Below are positions 43,092-54,422 of a stretch of 64,000 nucleotides of DNA, in pieces. Origin of the DNA: Polyporus tsugae. Lineage: Eukaryota > Basidiomycota > Agaricomycetes > Polyporales > Polyporaceae. Where the stretch lies: contig JAHRBS010000007.1 of the NCBI GenBank assembly GCA_024305745.1, positions 806,001-870,000 on the forward strand, in the 5' to 3' direction. The translations under genes and the position numbers were made by a program. The stretch's first letter is position 1; each line of letters begins with the position of its first letter. Below the pieces are notes generated by a model. It was not told the origin of the DNA. It made no database searches and saw only the letters and a list, made by a program, of their open reading frames with translations.

Positions 43092-45867
43092 ATGGCGACT
43101 GCTACGACTATGGTCCCTGTTTCTCCCTCAGACGGGCTGCAGAAGAGGAAGCGGTGCGTCTATGTACTCCCTTTGTGCCCATGAACCATTCTGAACGGCC
43201 TGTAGGTCGCGCTCTCCCGAGCACTCGCAGCAGCCACCTTCCAGTCGACGCAGGTCTCTCTCGCCCCCTCCTCCTCGTCTACTGGATGTGAAAGTGTCTG
43301 ACGTGGACCCCGCACGTCGCGCAGAGCGCGAGCGACAGCTGGCCGTGCGCATGGCAGAGAAGGAGCTGGAGAGGATCGAGAAAGAGAAGGGTGGCAAAAA
43401 GGAACCGGGGTTCGACGCCGCGGCCGAGTTTGCAAAACTGACCAGCACGCGCTCGGGTGGGATGTATGTCCCTCCGGCCAGGCTACGGGCGATGCAGGCG
43501 GAGGCATCGAAGGATAAGGCGAGCGCGGAGTACCAGAGGATCACCTGGGATGCGCTGAGGAAGTCTATCACGGGTATCGTCAACCGAGTCAACGTGGGCA
43601 ACATCAAACATATCGTGCCGGAGCTCTTCCAGGAGAACCTCATCCGTGGCCGGGGCCTGTTCGCGAGGAGTGTCATGAAGGCGCAGGCTGCGAGTTTGCC
43701 GTTCACACCCGTGTTCGCTGCTCTCATGGCTATCATCAACACGAAACTGCCTCAGGTCGGGGAGCTCGTATTGACAAGATTGATTAGTCAGTTCCGCCGC
43801 GCTTTCAAGCGCAACGACAAGGTACGTAGCATTGCGAGCGGGCTATATGCCGGGTTACTGATGCTTGCTATGTAGATTGTCTGCCATTCCACCACTACCT
43901 TCATCGCCCACCTCGTCAATCAAGGTGTTGCGCACGAAATCATTCCTCTCCAGATCCTCTTCCTTCTCCTCGAGCGACCTACCGACGACTCTATCGAGAT
44001 TGCCGTTGGGTTCATGCGGGAGGTCGGCGCATTTCTCGCAGAGAACTCGCCCAAGGCGAACGCCACCGTGTACGAGCGATTCCGTGCTGTCCTGAACGAA
44101 GGCACAATCACCCACCGAGTGCAGTATATGATCGAAGTGCTCATGCAAGTGCGCAAGGACAAGTACAAGGACAATCCGATCATCCCGGAGGGTTTGGACC
44201 TAGTGGAGGAGGACGAGCAAATTACGCACCAGATCCAGCTGGAGGACGAGTTGCAGGTGCAGGACGGACTAAGTGAGTACATTCATTTGGTCGTCTATGC
44301 CTGTAGCCCACCTGACTGGACCTAGATATCTTCAAGTTCGATCCCAACTACCTCGACAACGAGGAGAAGTACAAGCAGATCAAGACGGAGATTCTTGGGG
44401 AGGGGTCTTCGGACGAAGAGGAGTCTGGATCTGAGGAGTCGGACGAAGAGGACGAGGAGGGTGCGTGACTTGGCCACTTTGCCATCGAGTTGGTGTTGAC
44501 CATTCTACAGCTGTGGCGGAAAAGGAGGGCATCGAGGACCGAACACAAACCAACCTCATCAATCTCCGCCGAGTTATCTACTTGACCATCATGAACGCGC
44601 TGAACTACGAAGAAGCCGTTCATAAGCTCCTGAAGGTTCAGATCAAGGAGGGTCAGGAGGTAGGTTTTCTGGGTTTAATGTCTGTGGGAGCCTTGGCTTA
44701 CCGTCTTCCCCTAGATCGAGCTTTGCAAGATGATCATCGAGTGTTGCTCGCAGGAGCGGTCATACTCCACATTTTACGGGCTCATCGGAGAACGCTTCTG
44801 CAGATTGAATCGCGTTTGGTTTGATTGCTTTGAGGAAGCGTTCCGCGAGTACTACGAGACCATCCACCGGTACGAGACGAACCGTCTCCGGAATATTGCG
44901 CGGTTCTTCGGACATCTCCTCGCGTCCGATGCTGTCTCCTGGAATGTCTTCGATTGCATCAAACTCACCGAAGAGGAGACAACTTCGAGCTCCCGTATCT
45001 TCATCAAGATCTTGTTCACCGAGATCTCGGAGAGCATGGGTCTCAAGACCGTCGCGGAGCGCTTCAAGGACCCCGAGGTTAGGACGTCTTGCCGTGGAAT
45101 GTTCCCCTTGGACAACCCAAAGGATACTCGTTTCTCTATCAACTACTTCACCTCTGTTGGTCTCGGTGCAATCACGGAGGAGATGAGAGAATACTTGAAG
45201 GTATGTCCACCTTTACCCTCGCCTGAACCAAGGGCAGATCATTCACCATTACTTTGCTATGCAGAATGCCCCTCGTCTTATCATGGAGCAGCGTCGCGCC
45301 ATGCTCGAGGCCGGATCCTCGTCGTCTGACAGCGACAGCTCAGATTCTGGCACAGACTCATCCGGCACGGACTCTGATTCCGACTCGGAATCTGACCATT
45401 CAGAGGACTCTCGTCGCGGACATCGCAAGCACCGTTCGCCATCTCCCAGCCGCAAGGACAGGCGACGAGATGACTCCCGCAGTCCCCCTCGGCGCGATCG
45501 CATGGACTCCGTCTCTCCACCGCCGTACCGCAAAGACGACCGTGACCGCGACCGAGAGCGCTACGGCTCTCGCCGGGACTCCCCACCTCGCCGCCGGGAC
45601 CCCTCTCCCGATCGTCGTGACCGCGTCCGCGACTCTCCTCGTCGTCGGGACTACTCTCCGGACCGCCGCGACCGCCGTGCTCGCTCGCCGCCAGCCTCCG
45701 AGTCCCCTCCCCCGCGTGCACGTCGCGCCAGGTCACGGTCGTATTCGCCGCCTCGACGGGCTGGGAAGGACTTTGATAGGAGACGGGACGATTCGCGTGA
45801 GAGGGACTTCGGTAGGGACCGCAGACGGAGATCGGTCTCTAGGGATCGGAATGGCGGAAGGCGATGA
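43092..45867 (+). CDS. CWC22: Pre-mRNA splicing factor CWC22 (MIF4G and MA3 domains)
   Basis: CWC22 belongs to the spliceosome and, in animals, guides EIF4A3 to exon junctions. Seven exons (43092-43153, 43206-43821, 43876-44272, 44326-44460, 44511-44659, 44715-45200, 45265-45867) give 815 aa. The N-terminal Arg/Ser/Pro segment is followed by [16 protein letters not shown], then the MIF4G domain ([60 protein letters not shown]). An acidic linker ([18 protein letters not shown]) follows, then the MA3 domain ([60 protein letters not shown]). The C-terminus is a Ser/Asp run and RS/RD-rich tail. All introns are in conserved-looking positions and frame holds throughout. Confidence 0.96.
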
Positions 45868-46608
45868 TCACTCGACGGGTGCTTGTCTTGTTTTTCGGTC
45901 GGCCGAATGGAAGGCCGGTTTGCAATATGTTAGTGCGTATGGTTGTACTGTATGTTCACTCATGGCTTGCAGGTTGAATGTATGCATGACTTCTTTTGTA
46001 TGACCAGTGTTTCGGGATGTCCTTGCTCACCGCAGACTCGTAAAAGCTTGGTAGGTATGAACTTCGTTCCGACTTTCCGGCACGAGCAAACCCTCGAGGG
46101 TCCATGTATACATTTACCAGGATGGGTAGATACTCAATGTCTTTCCTAACCCAATTGCTCGTATCCATCTCATGAGGACCAGGTTTAACCAGGTTCCTCT
46201 CGGTCCCCTGCACCAAAACGAACAGGAGTAAGTGAACTGATGACGGACTGTGCCATCGGCATGAGTGCAAGGGCTGACCGACAAAGTGTACAACATCTGT
46301 TTATCCTACAGGGTACATTTCGGGGCTCCTCCCCCCTCACTCAACAACACATGGGTCAAATTGTGGCCTCCCGATAACCTGACCCCTCGTTTGGTTTCAC
46401 GCTCGTTTCAATGAGAGCAAGGTTCTGCGCCACGCCGTCCCAGGAGGGTATGGTGTCAGAACTGATCCGGAGGTGGGGTATGGTCCTCTTACTAATTGTG
46501 ATAGCACAAGTCGAACCAGCATATATAGACTATGACTGCGCGAAATGAGCATCAAGATACATTCGTCCAAGCCACCAGACTAAACGACTTACCAATGGAC
46601 AAATAAGC
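45868..46608. other. Intergenic region between convergent CWC22 and MYND 3
   Basis: About 0.74 kb with only short frames. No gene, RNA or repeat can be supported. Confidence 0.5.
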
Positions 46609-47600
46609 TTACCATTGTCGCCATAAAGCCCAGAGCTCCTGTAAGGACAAGCTGGACCGCCTGGGTCGATCGTCCGCGTCCATGGTGATGGCCATGAGTC
46701 CTGCGGGGTCCCGCATCGGCTTCCATGCCCACTTCTTCTTCTTCTCCCGCACCATGTAGCCAGTCTGGGGGAAAGGAGACGTGGAGAGGGGAGGGTCCCG
46801 CAAGACGAGTCCAACGCCGACAGTCCGTACACAGAGACGCGAGATGTCGGCGAACGCATTTGCCACACGTTCGTCTACAGGGGCACCATCGGCGTGGTTC
46901 TTGGGGTGATACAGAGGATATCGAGAGTGTAGCGCGACCTCCGTGTCGGCCACGATGAACGTGGCGGGGATCAGGCCTGCGAACCTTGGGTTTGGGTCGG
47001 TCTGCGCAAGCTGAGCAGCATGGACCTCGCGGGAGGTCTTGAGGGGTTCCTCCCAATGGTCGCGGACGCACTCGTAGTAGTCGTCCTCCACATCCTTGCT
47101 CACGAGCGACAGCGACATGACCTCGAGCGCGGTCGCCGGGTTGTCGAACACGCGCTGGAGAGGCCGGAGGTAGAAGACCATGCCCCTGTCGTTGTTCAGC
47201 ACCCAGTCGGCCCCGCCATTGGATCGGACGATCGCGTGGATGATTGTAGAGAACGCGTCCTCGTGGATGTTTGCCCATTCCTTGACGGCGTTCGCGAGGG
47301 ACAAAGGCGCGGTGTACCCCGCCTGCTCAGCTCCGGTCTCCGAGACGCCATCGTGAGAGCGGCATGAGGACCTGAGTCGCATTTCCACCAACTACTCAAC
47401 ACTGTTGGCATGGGAGCAACGCGGTTGAAAACGACTCACTTGTGCGACGGCCACGCTTGCTTCTGGCAATCTTTACTGCAGTACCTAATTGCTCCACACC
47501 CGCCGCATTGCTTCAGTTGTTGTTTGCTGACGTCGGTTCTCCCGCACCAGCCGCATGCCAGGACGTCGGGGAGGCCCACGTAGTCGATGATTGTCGCCAT
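46609..47600 (-). CDS. MYND zinc-finger protein, paralog 3
   Basis: Two minus-strand exons (47440-47600, 46609-47371) give 307 aa starting MATIIDYVGLPDVLACGWCG. The finger is complete (CGWCGRTDVSKQQLKQCGGC, then GAIRYCSKDCQKQAWPSHKS with the final Cys in SSC), and again the last zinc-binding cysteine comes from exon 2. The remainder follows paralog 1 almost segment by segment: AGYTAPLSLANAVKEWANIH, PLQRVFDNPATALE, NPRFAGLIPATFIV, GYMVREKKKKWAWKP, LSLQELWALWRQW. It is head-to-head with F-box paralog 3, so this pair mirrors the 21-25 kb pair. The leader before the ATG also resembles that of paralog 1. Confidence 0.88.
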
Positions 47601-48078
47601 GAAGTGAAGTGCCGGAGAGACGAGACACCCAAGTTACGTCCTGTGTTGTTCTCGATGAGGATTTTGGAGGACGAGGCGAGAAGCAACGGTATCTGGGCGG
47701 TATAGAGGAATATAAAGACGAGCTGTGTAGAAAGACGACGTCGAGAGACAAGACCAGACAAGACCGGGCAAGTAAACAAGACTGACCGAGTACTGTAAAA
47801 AGCACAACTTGAGGACGACTGGGAGCAAGCACCCCCCGGGTTCCGGCCCGGGTCCCGTATCCACCGGTGCGCTTCAGCGCTAACCAACCGCTCGCCAACC
47901 AGCTGCCTGACTCGGAGATGGCGAGCTGCCCTTTTCTTTGATTCTGAACGGTGTGAATTATATAGGCACATTACTCGTGAGTAGTATCCGACACATGTCT
48001 AAGAACTAATGTCGCTGGATAAGTGACTATCGCAATACTTTCCGACTGACTCAGTGACTCGGATGTTAGGTACCCCTG
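47601..48078. promoter_or_regulatory. Divergent promoter region, MYND 3 / F-box 3, with a tRNA-like block
   Basis: Upstream sequence shared by the two genes. The MYND side (about 47601-47780) is homologous in pattern to the MYND 1 leader, including a TATATTCCTCTATA stretch. A GC-rich block at about 47830-47910 on the minus strand reads like a tRNA-derived head: GGCGAGCGGTTGGTTAGCGC, then GCTGAAGCGCACCGGTGGAT, then a degenerate B-box within CCCGGGCCGGAACCCGGG. No such block is evident at the first pair. Confidence 0.4.
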
Positions 48079-48087
48079 ATGACGACC

Positions 48088-50065
48088 ATGGACCCCTTGC
48101 ACATCCCCCGCCTCTCAGAGCTCTCAGGTGTTCTCCTACGCCTTCCAATCACGGATCGCGGAACATTCGCCACGCTCACCTCCGTCTCAGACATCCAGGC
48201 ATGGACCACAACCAAGGCGGACGAATACCGCCAATTCGCCCTCGCCCTCCTCGCTAGATATCCATAACCTCGCCGCGCCGATCCACCGCCTTCCCACCGA
48301 GGTGCTCGAGCGCATTCTAGAACAGTGCTGGGAAGATTGGAAAAGCTTGCGCCTCCCCCATGTTTGCAGCCTATGGCGCTCCATCCTCCTCGGCACACCT
48401 GCATTCTGGGCCGACGCGGTGGCCAGGAACTGCGAGCTCCTCGAGAAGAGGGATATTGCGCGCAACGAGCTCCCGTTCATTGATACACTCCTCTCCCGTT
48501 CCACACGGCACTCTCATACTATCGAGCCGACCATCTATGGCCTCAGCCCTTCACTCGTCGAGTCGCTGACCCCGTACATGTGCAACGTGGTATCGCTGGA
48601 GGTGGCTGTAGGCAAAGCCGACTTGCACGAGCGGCTATGGCCCCTTCTTCTCTCTGGGATGCCAAATCTGGAGGCTTTGGAAATCCAACCGATGGTCACG
48701 AAAGAGGATTCGAGCGGGGATAATGTCGAGGACGATGGCCAGCTTGCGAAGCGGTGTTCCAAAACATGGACTAAGCTCCCCATGCTGTCCCGCAAGACTC
48801 TCCCCAAGCTCTCTCGCCTTACCTGTCCCCACAGTATGATCGGGCGGTTTGGTGACGTTTCGCTCAGGCACTTGAAGTTGGAGTGCATAGATCGCTCGCA
48901 ATACTCTCTTATCATGCCGCCAGCCGCGCTCGGCGAACTCGGAGGATTACATTTGGAGCCATATCGCGACTGCCTGGAGACTCTCGAAGTTATGCCGATA
49001 TGGTGTAAAGCTGACGATCCGCATCCATCTCCACCTCTTGAGCTCCCCTCCCTGCGTTATCTACGCATCGCGTCGGTCGGCAAGGTCGCTTCGCGGATTG
49101 TCTCGTGGTTACTCTTGCCCCAGACCGCTTTCACTCACATCACCCACCTCTCCGACTTTCCCGACGGCACGGAGCTCCACTCAACACTCGGCACCATCGA
49201 TCGCGTGTGTCTCCAGCAGGTGACAGACCGCAGGGAGGAGTGCATGAAATATCATTTGCAATGCTTCGCGCGCGACCGAGAACGTCTCCGCATAGACTGC
49301 TTCACTGTCATTCGGGACACCCTCCTGCCAGTCTTCGGCAAGAACGCGCCAGTAACGCATCTCGTATTGTCCAACAAATCCCGTGCAGTTGATCTCCGGG
49401 GTATCGACCTCCATGCCTTCCCGCACCTGGTCCACCTCGACGCGACTGGGTCAGAGTATACTATATCCACCATGGCGTGGATGTTGCGACCGGAACCGGG
49501 CTTGCCCCCCCACTACCGACGTGTGGGGCATGCTGAGGCTGCCAAGTCCTCTCCCCCATGTCTCAGGCTCGCCGAACTTGTGATCGCTTGTGGGTCTCCT
49601 GTCCGCTCCACGTCTGGGGGACGGGTTGGAATAGCTCGTCGACGTCGGCGCCCAATCCAACAGCAATGCGCCAACCTCCAACAGGCCCTCGCGGAGCGCG
49701 CGTCCCACCGAATTCGCCTCACCCATCTGACGCTCCGTCTTTGCCCAGCGACGACACGGCTCGAACTGTCCGATAGCGCCTGCGGAACGCTGGCAGGCAT
49801 TGGGGCTGACGAGTCCGGGGACCGCTGGCAGCAGCAAAAAGTAGACCGAAAAGAGGAAGCGGGCTGTAGCGGCGGTCTTGAAGATGTCACGGACAGCGAC
49901 TCCAACGACACGGCCGACAATGGGGCTGCGGAGTCCGCCGCGATATGGCCGAGCCGCGCTACTAGACAGTTGGTTCTGCAGAGTCTCCAGGAGCTGGTGG
50001 ACGGTCCTGTCGTCTTGAAACTCCTCGACAGCGCCGGGGGCGAAATCAGCGTCGATGAAGCCTGA
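48088..50065 (+). pseudogene. F-box protein, paralog 3, with a 4-bp frameshift
   Basis: The first frame starts MDPLHIPRLSELSGVLLRLP and matches paralogs to DEYRQFALALLA, then stops a few codons later. The homologous continuation (IHNLAAPIHRLPTEVLERIL, EQCWEDWKSLRLPHVCSLWR) is in another frame and runs open to 50065 with the shared tail LVLQSLQELVDGPVVLKLLD. Compared with both paralogs, four extra bases (GATA within GCTAGATATCC, about 48257-48260) lie exactly at the break. The rest is undamaged over 600 codons, so the break is recent, or a sequencing error, or translation starts at an internal ATG in the second frame (48128). No sensible intron restores the frame. If translated only from 48128, the N-terminal helix would be replaced but the F-box kept. 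Confidence 0.75.
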
Positions 50066-50509
50066 AGTCTCATACAGCAAGAGTAGGATTAGATACAGTG
50101 TATCGTTTACATACCACCCGCCCTCGGTATGCTCTTACACGCCTCCTACCCGCGTTGTGGAGCGATTGAGGTATCGCGAGCTCGTTATGTCTGTCTTCTT
50201 GTCCCGTACAACGTCTTCTCCATCTTCACAGGGTTTCCCATAAATGAATGGTTTGATGGATTGCACTGGGCTGTCGAGCGACGTGTCGAACGCTGGGAAA
50301 ACGATGCCTACTGTTATATTGCTGTCTTGACTTGGAAGATAAATTCAAAATCACATACATTACATTTAGATAGGCTGAGCGTGCGTGCAACTCCCTCAAG
50401 GTACGAGACATGACAACATTGCATGCTTGGATATCTAGAGTCAACTTCTAGTAACTTACTTGCACAGGTATCACGTACAACCCAATCCTTACACCTCGAC
50501 TCGCAAGCG
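50066..50509. other. Intergenic region between convergent genes
   Basis: About 440 bp, 3' flanks of F-box 3 and the unknown minus-strand gene. Nothing recognisable. Confidence 0.5.
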
Positions 50510-52071
50510 TCATCGTCGGCCGTAGACATCAGGCCAAGCGGGCAGTGCATGGACCTGCATTTGCAGAGGGTCGACGTGGTTGAAATAGTTTTGATGCGGA
50601 ATCTGCGGCGGAGGCGCCACCGTGCAAGTGACGGGCAGAGTGCTGGCCCAAGGCGGAGTCTTTGCCCCATCGTCGTCAGGATCGGGGTCAGACTCTGACG
50701 TCGTGGACGGACCCGGAGTCGGTGTCGATGTCGAGGCAACGAATACACCGTCCACGGGAGCAGGCGTTGCAGGTGTGGCGCCCCCGTCCGCCTCTAGCTC
50801 CTCATCGGAGCTGGCCTTGGGCTCCACGGTGTCAAGTTCGAGGTCGAGATCGAAGCACCCGCCTGTGCCGGCACGGATGCCCATGAGGCGGAGCGCATAT
50901 AGCGAGATCTTGCCCTCCCCGGGGCCTAGTGCGAGGTGCGCGAACGCCGGGTGGGGCTCCATCTTCGACACTTCCTACGATCATGTTCCAGACGAATGAG
51001 TCTGGTGTGGTGAGCAGGACAGGAAAAAGGAAAAAGGCGTACCGCGTAGTACTGCGTGAAGAAGCTCCCGAGGGAGACGAGGAACTCCATGCGCGTTATG
51101 GGCCGTCGTTTGACCTTGCCCCTCCCTTTGCGGGCCGTGATGAGGATCTGGCGGTCGGGCTCGTAGTCGGGGTACGCGGGCCACTGGAAATCGGAGACGC
51201 AGTCAGTCACTCCTGCGGGGAAGTCGCGTAGACATGTATACCGAGGAGAACCCAGATACTACTTGGGTGGTCCCCGGCAGGCACTCTGCGCGCGACTCAG
51301 GAAGGTCCAACCATCGCACGTCCGCAAACCCAAGCGACACATAGGCGGTATTATGAAGCCACTAACCTTCATCCGCACCCTGATCGTGTCGTACCTCAGG
51401 CCCTTGAAAGGCTCCGTGTTCGCGTCCCTCAGAAAATGCTGCAGCGCCCTCCTTCCCGAGATGAGCGCCTTGACCGGGATGCCCTCCTCCCAGTCAAACG
51501 TCTGAAAGCGCACGTCCCGCCCATGCGACACCCCCTCGCCCTTGCGCTTCGGGGCCATCGGCGGGTTCGCGAGGAGCCGCGCCTCCTCCCACTCCCTGCG
51601 CGCCGCGTGCTGCCGCGCGCGCACGCCATTCGTGTACACGCTCCAGACGGCGTGCTTGATGTCGAGGAGCCACGCCCCGCCGCTGTCGACGCGCGGCCAG
51701 TCGTCCTCGCGGTGGTGCCACGACCAGAGCTCCTGCTGCGTCACGCGCCGCTCGAGCGTCCACGAGCGCGTGTACGGGTACGGGTTGTACCAGGATGGCG
51801 GCTCGGTGCGCGGAGGGCGGCGTGGCCGTTGGGCGGGCTCGGTGAATGCGGACGCGAGAGACGAAGAGTTAGTTGCTGGTGTGGACGTGGAAGGCACAGG
51901 CGGGTCCGGGAGGGCTGGTGGTGCAAGGCTTGGAAAGTCCGGGATTTTGGACATGGTCTCTGCGCGTTCGATTCGCTCTGCATACGACGGCGGTGGATTT
52001 GGAGCCATGATATTTGGTATGTGGTCCCATTGGAAGGTTTTCGGACCAAACCAGGAGTAGGTGGAGTACAT
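50510..52071 (-). CDS. Conserved basidiomycete protein of unknown function
   Basis: Three minus-strand exons (51367-52071, 51043-51258, 50510-50974) give 461 aa. The first ATG in frame (52071) starts MYSTYSWFGPKTFQWDHIPN; a second, well-placed ATG at 52008 starts MAPNPPPSYAERIERAETMS. Core segments: WYNPYPYTRSWTLERRVTQQ, ELWSWHHREDDWPRVDSGGA, SGRRALQHFLRDANTEPFKG, YLGSPRYTCLRDFPAGVTDC, DFQWPAYPDYEPDRQILITA, TRMEFLVSLGSFFTQYY. The C-terminus has an acidic Ser/Pro/Thr-rich stretch (ESDPDPDDDGAKTPPWA) and ends LPAWPDVYGRR. No domain is recognised. The exon joins are supported by phase and by removal of in-frame stops. Confidence 0.7.
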
Positions 52072-52447
52072 GGCGGACGAAAGCTGGAGGGACGTGGATG
52101 AGGACAAAGGGCAAGGTGAGGAAGCGCCCTCACCCGCCTAGCGAGGACTCCCGTCGGTTGTGGCAGCGCCAACGACCAGGCCAAAGTCAACATCTTCGTG
52201 CTCCTCTATTCATCCAAATCCATATGTACAGTACGATGAACCCACAACAAGGAGCATACACCACGGCGCGCCGACGGGCAGCCAGTGCTAGAGCTAGAAC
52301 AAGCGGAAGAGAAAAGATTACAACACAGACACATATGTAAACGTATGCGGTGGATCAAAGTCCGGCGAGAGCACGCTCCCCTCACAACGACCGAACCGAC
52401 CACGCCAACGTGCGACGAGGGATAACGCGAACGCGAACGCGACACGC
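52072..52447. other. Intergenic region
   Basis: 376 bp between two minus-strand genes: 3' flank of the Rab11 gene and upstream region of the unknown protein. No recognisable element. Confidence 0.45.
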
Positions 52448-53698
52448 TCAGCAGCACTTGCCGCCCTGGTTCGAGGGCTTGTCGACGCTGTGGCTGACCT
52501 GGATGGTGTCTCCGGACGTGGGCTTGATCGGGTCCTCTGACTGCTCGAGCGACTTGCTTGACACGATCCGGTAGATGTCTGCGTCCATGTCCAGGTGGAG
52601 GATCCGTGCGTCAGTGGCAGATTGCATTACGTCAGCAGGGGGCAGATACGCACCAGTGAGGATGGTTTGGAAGGCAGACTCGACATTTGATGCGTCCAGC
52701 GCAGACGTCTCAATGAACGACAGACCGTTCTCGGCTACACGGACGCAAAACCCATTCAGCATTTCCATCACACATATAAAAATCGGAAGGGACCGGGGAA
52801 GCGGGTAGTAGAAGGGGATCGGGAGCAAGGAGAACAAGGAAACGCGAGCAGAGAAGCGGTCAAAACGCACTTGAGAATGCCTTTGCCTCTTCCGTGGGGA
52901 CCGCCCTGAGGTGCTTCAAATCGCTCTTGTTGCCGACGAGCATGATGACGATGTTCGAGTCGGCATGGTCCCGGAGCTCCTTCAACCACCGCGTCACGTT
53001 CACATACGTCGCGTGCTTGGAGATGTCGTAGACGAGGAGTGCGCCGACCGCGCCGCGGTAGTACCTATAGCAGACCAACGACCAAAAGAAGGGCAAGCAT
53101 TGAGCAATGAGGAAGAGCCCTGCGCTAAGCATGTGCGCACTAAGCGATAGAAGCCAAGCTGCTGTACTCACGCGGCGGTGATAGCACGATAACGTTCCTG
53201 GCCAGCTGGAGGAGGGGGGAGAGCGAACATGAGGATACGTGGTCGAGCAATGACTCGGGGGGACAGGAGAGAGTGGGAGCATACCAGTGTCCCAGATCTG
53301 AGCCTTCAACGTCTTGCCGTCGACATTGATTGACCGTGTGGCGAACTCGACTCCGATGGTTGACTTCGTCTCAAGGTTGAACTCGTTGCGGGTGAACCGC
53401 GAGAGCACTGACGGGCCGATGGCAGGGATGGGGAGAGAAAACTCGCGTCAGACTCTCGACACATTCCATCATTCCCCACGCAGGAGATACTCACGATTAC
53501 TGTACGGCGGCGGTCAGCAAAAGGTATCAATGCACAGAGAGAGAGCGGTCACGTACGACTTTCCGACGCCAGAGTCACCAATGAGGACAACCTACAACAC
53601 GAAAAGACGAATGAATCAATGCTCCATTCTTGTCTTGCGCTGGTTCGCGGCGGGGAACGCACCTTGAAGAGGTAATCGAAGTTGCTTCCCTCAGCCAT
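52448..53698 (-). CDS. YPT31: Rab11/Ypt31-family small GTPase
   Basis: Rab11 GTPases control trans-Golgi and recycling-endosome traffic. Eight minus-strand exons (53663-53698, 53557-53591, 53495-53499, 53285-53407, 53172-53205, 52871-53064, 52654-52734, 52448-52578) give 212 aa. It starts [12 protein letters not shown]; motifs are GDSGVGKS (P-loop), [20 protein letters not shown] (switch I with the conserved Thr), [13 protein letters not shown] (switch II), [26 protein letters not shown] and [26 protein letters not shown] is characteristic of Rab11. The C-terminus is hypervariable and ends GGKCC, the double geranylgeranylation motif. The third exon is only five bases (TAATC), needed to restore KS-N-LL. 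It is divergent to the rhamnose mutarotase gene. Confidence 0.95.
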
Positions 53699-54422
53699 TT
53701 CTAATGGTCCAAAAGTGTTGTCAAAGAGATCGTAGGAGAAGCGAGCGAGTGAGCAAAGGCAGAAGGGACGATGGCGTGGTTGGGATGCAGGTGCTGGGGC
53801 AAGGAGGCGCGGTCTGCGTTCCCGAGTCGCAGTCGGCGGAGTTCCAATCCCGAGCCGCGCAAGTACTGCCACCACCACACCTGTTTCAGACTCAGACCAC
53901 ATGCCAACACGAGACCTTCACTGTGTTCAGTTCTGCAACACATTGCTGCTGTCCTGTCCATTCTGTCTCCAATCTGGCTGATTTTCTGGCTCTCGAGGAC
54001 ACCCATTTGGCTTCCATCTGGCTTCAAATGCATTAATATTGTGCTGCGACGCCCAGTCGTCGTCGACGTCCGCATGATCCATCCTAGACTAGAGGCTTGA
54101 GGCAATGCTTCAAATCCATCAACTGTATGCGCCCCTGATAATGATTGTTTCGGACGATTTCCACACACTCTCTTGCTGTGATAAGTACTTGGGATGCTCA
54201 GAGTCGTTGTCCAGGAGTCTAGAAACACCAGCAACCCCATGCAGACTTTTTCAGGTGGATCCCTGTGATAGTCGTCGAAACGGACTATTCGGACCGCCGG
54301 ATAACGACAATGGTCACGAAGCCCTAGCTAAAGATGCTCGCGGTGGACCGGATGAGACCCGAGTCTGAGACATGTTAAAAGCCTGCACTGCCGTCTAATA
54401 CCCCATAGCTTTATCATTCACG
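53699..54422. promoter_or_regulatory. Divergent upstream region, Rab11 / rhamnose mutarotase
   Basis: 724 bp between the two ATGs. Frames on both strands are short and without motifs. No clear TATA box or repeat is seen. Confidence 0.45.

Noticed and set aside
47485..47898. 137-codon minus-strand frame over the MYND 3 first exon
   Set aside because: Shadow frame that runs through the tRNA-like block and the MYND 3 leader; MYND reading has full zinc-finger spacing.
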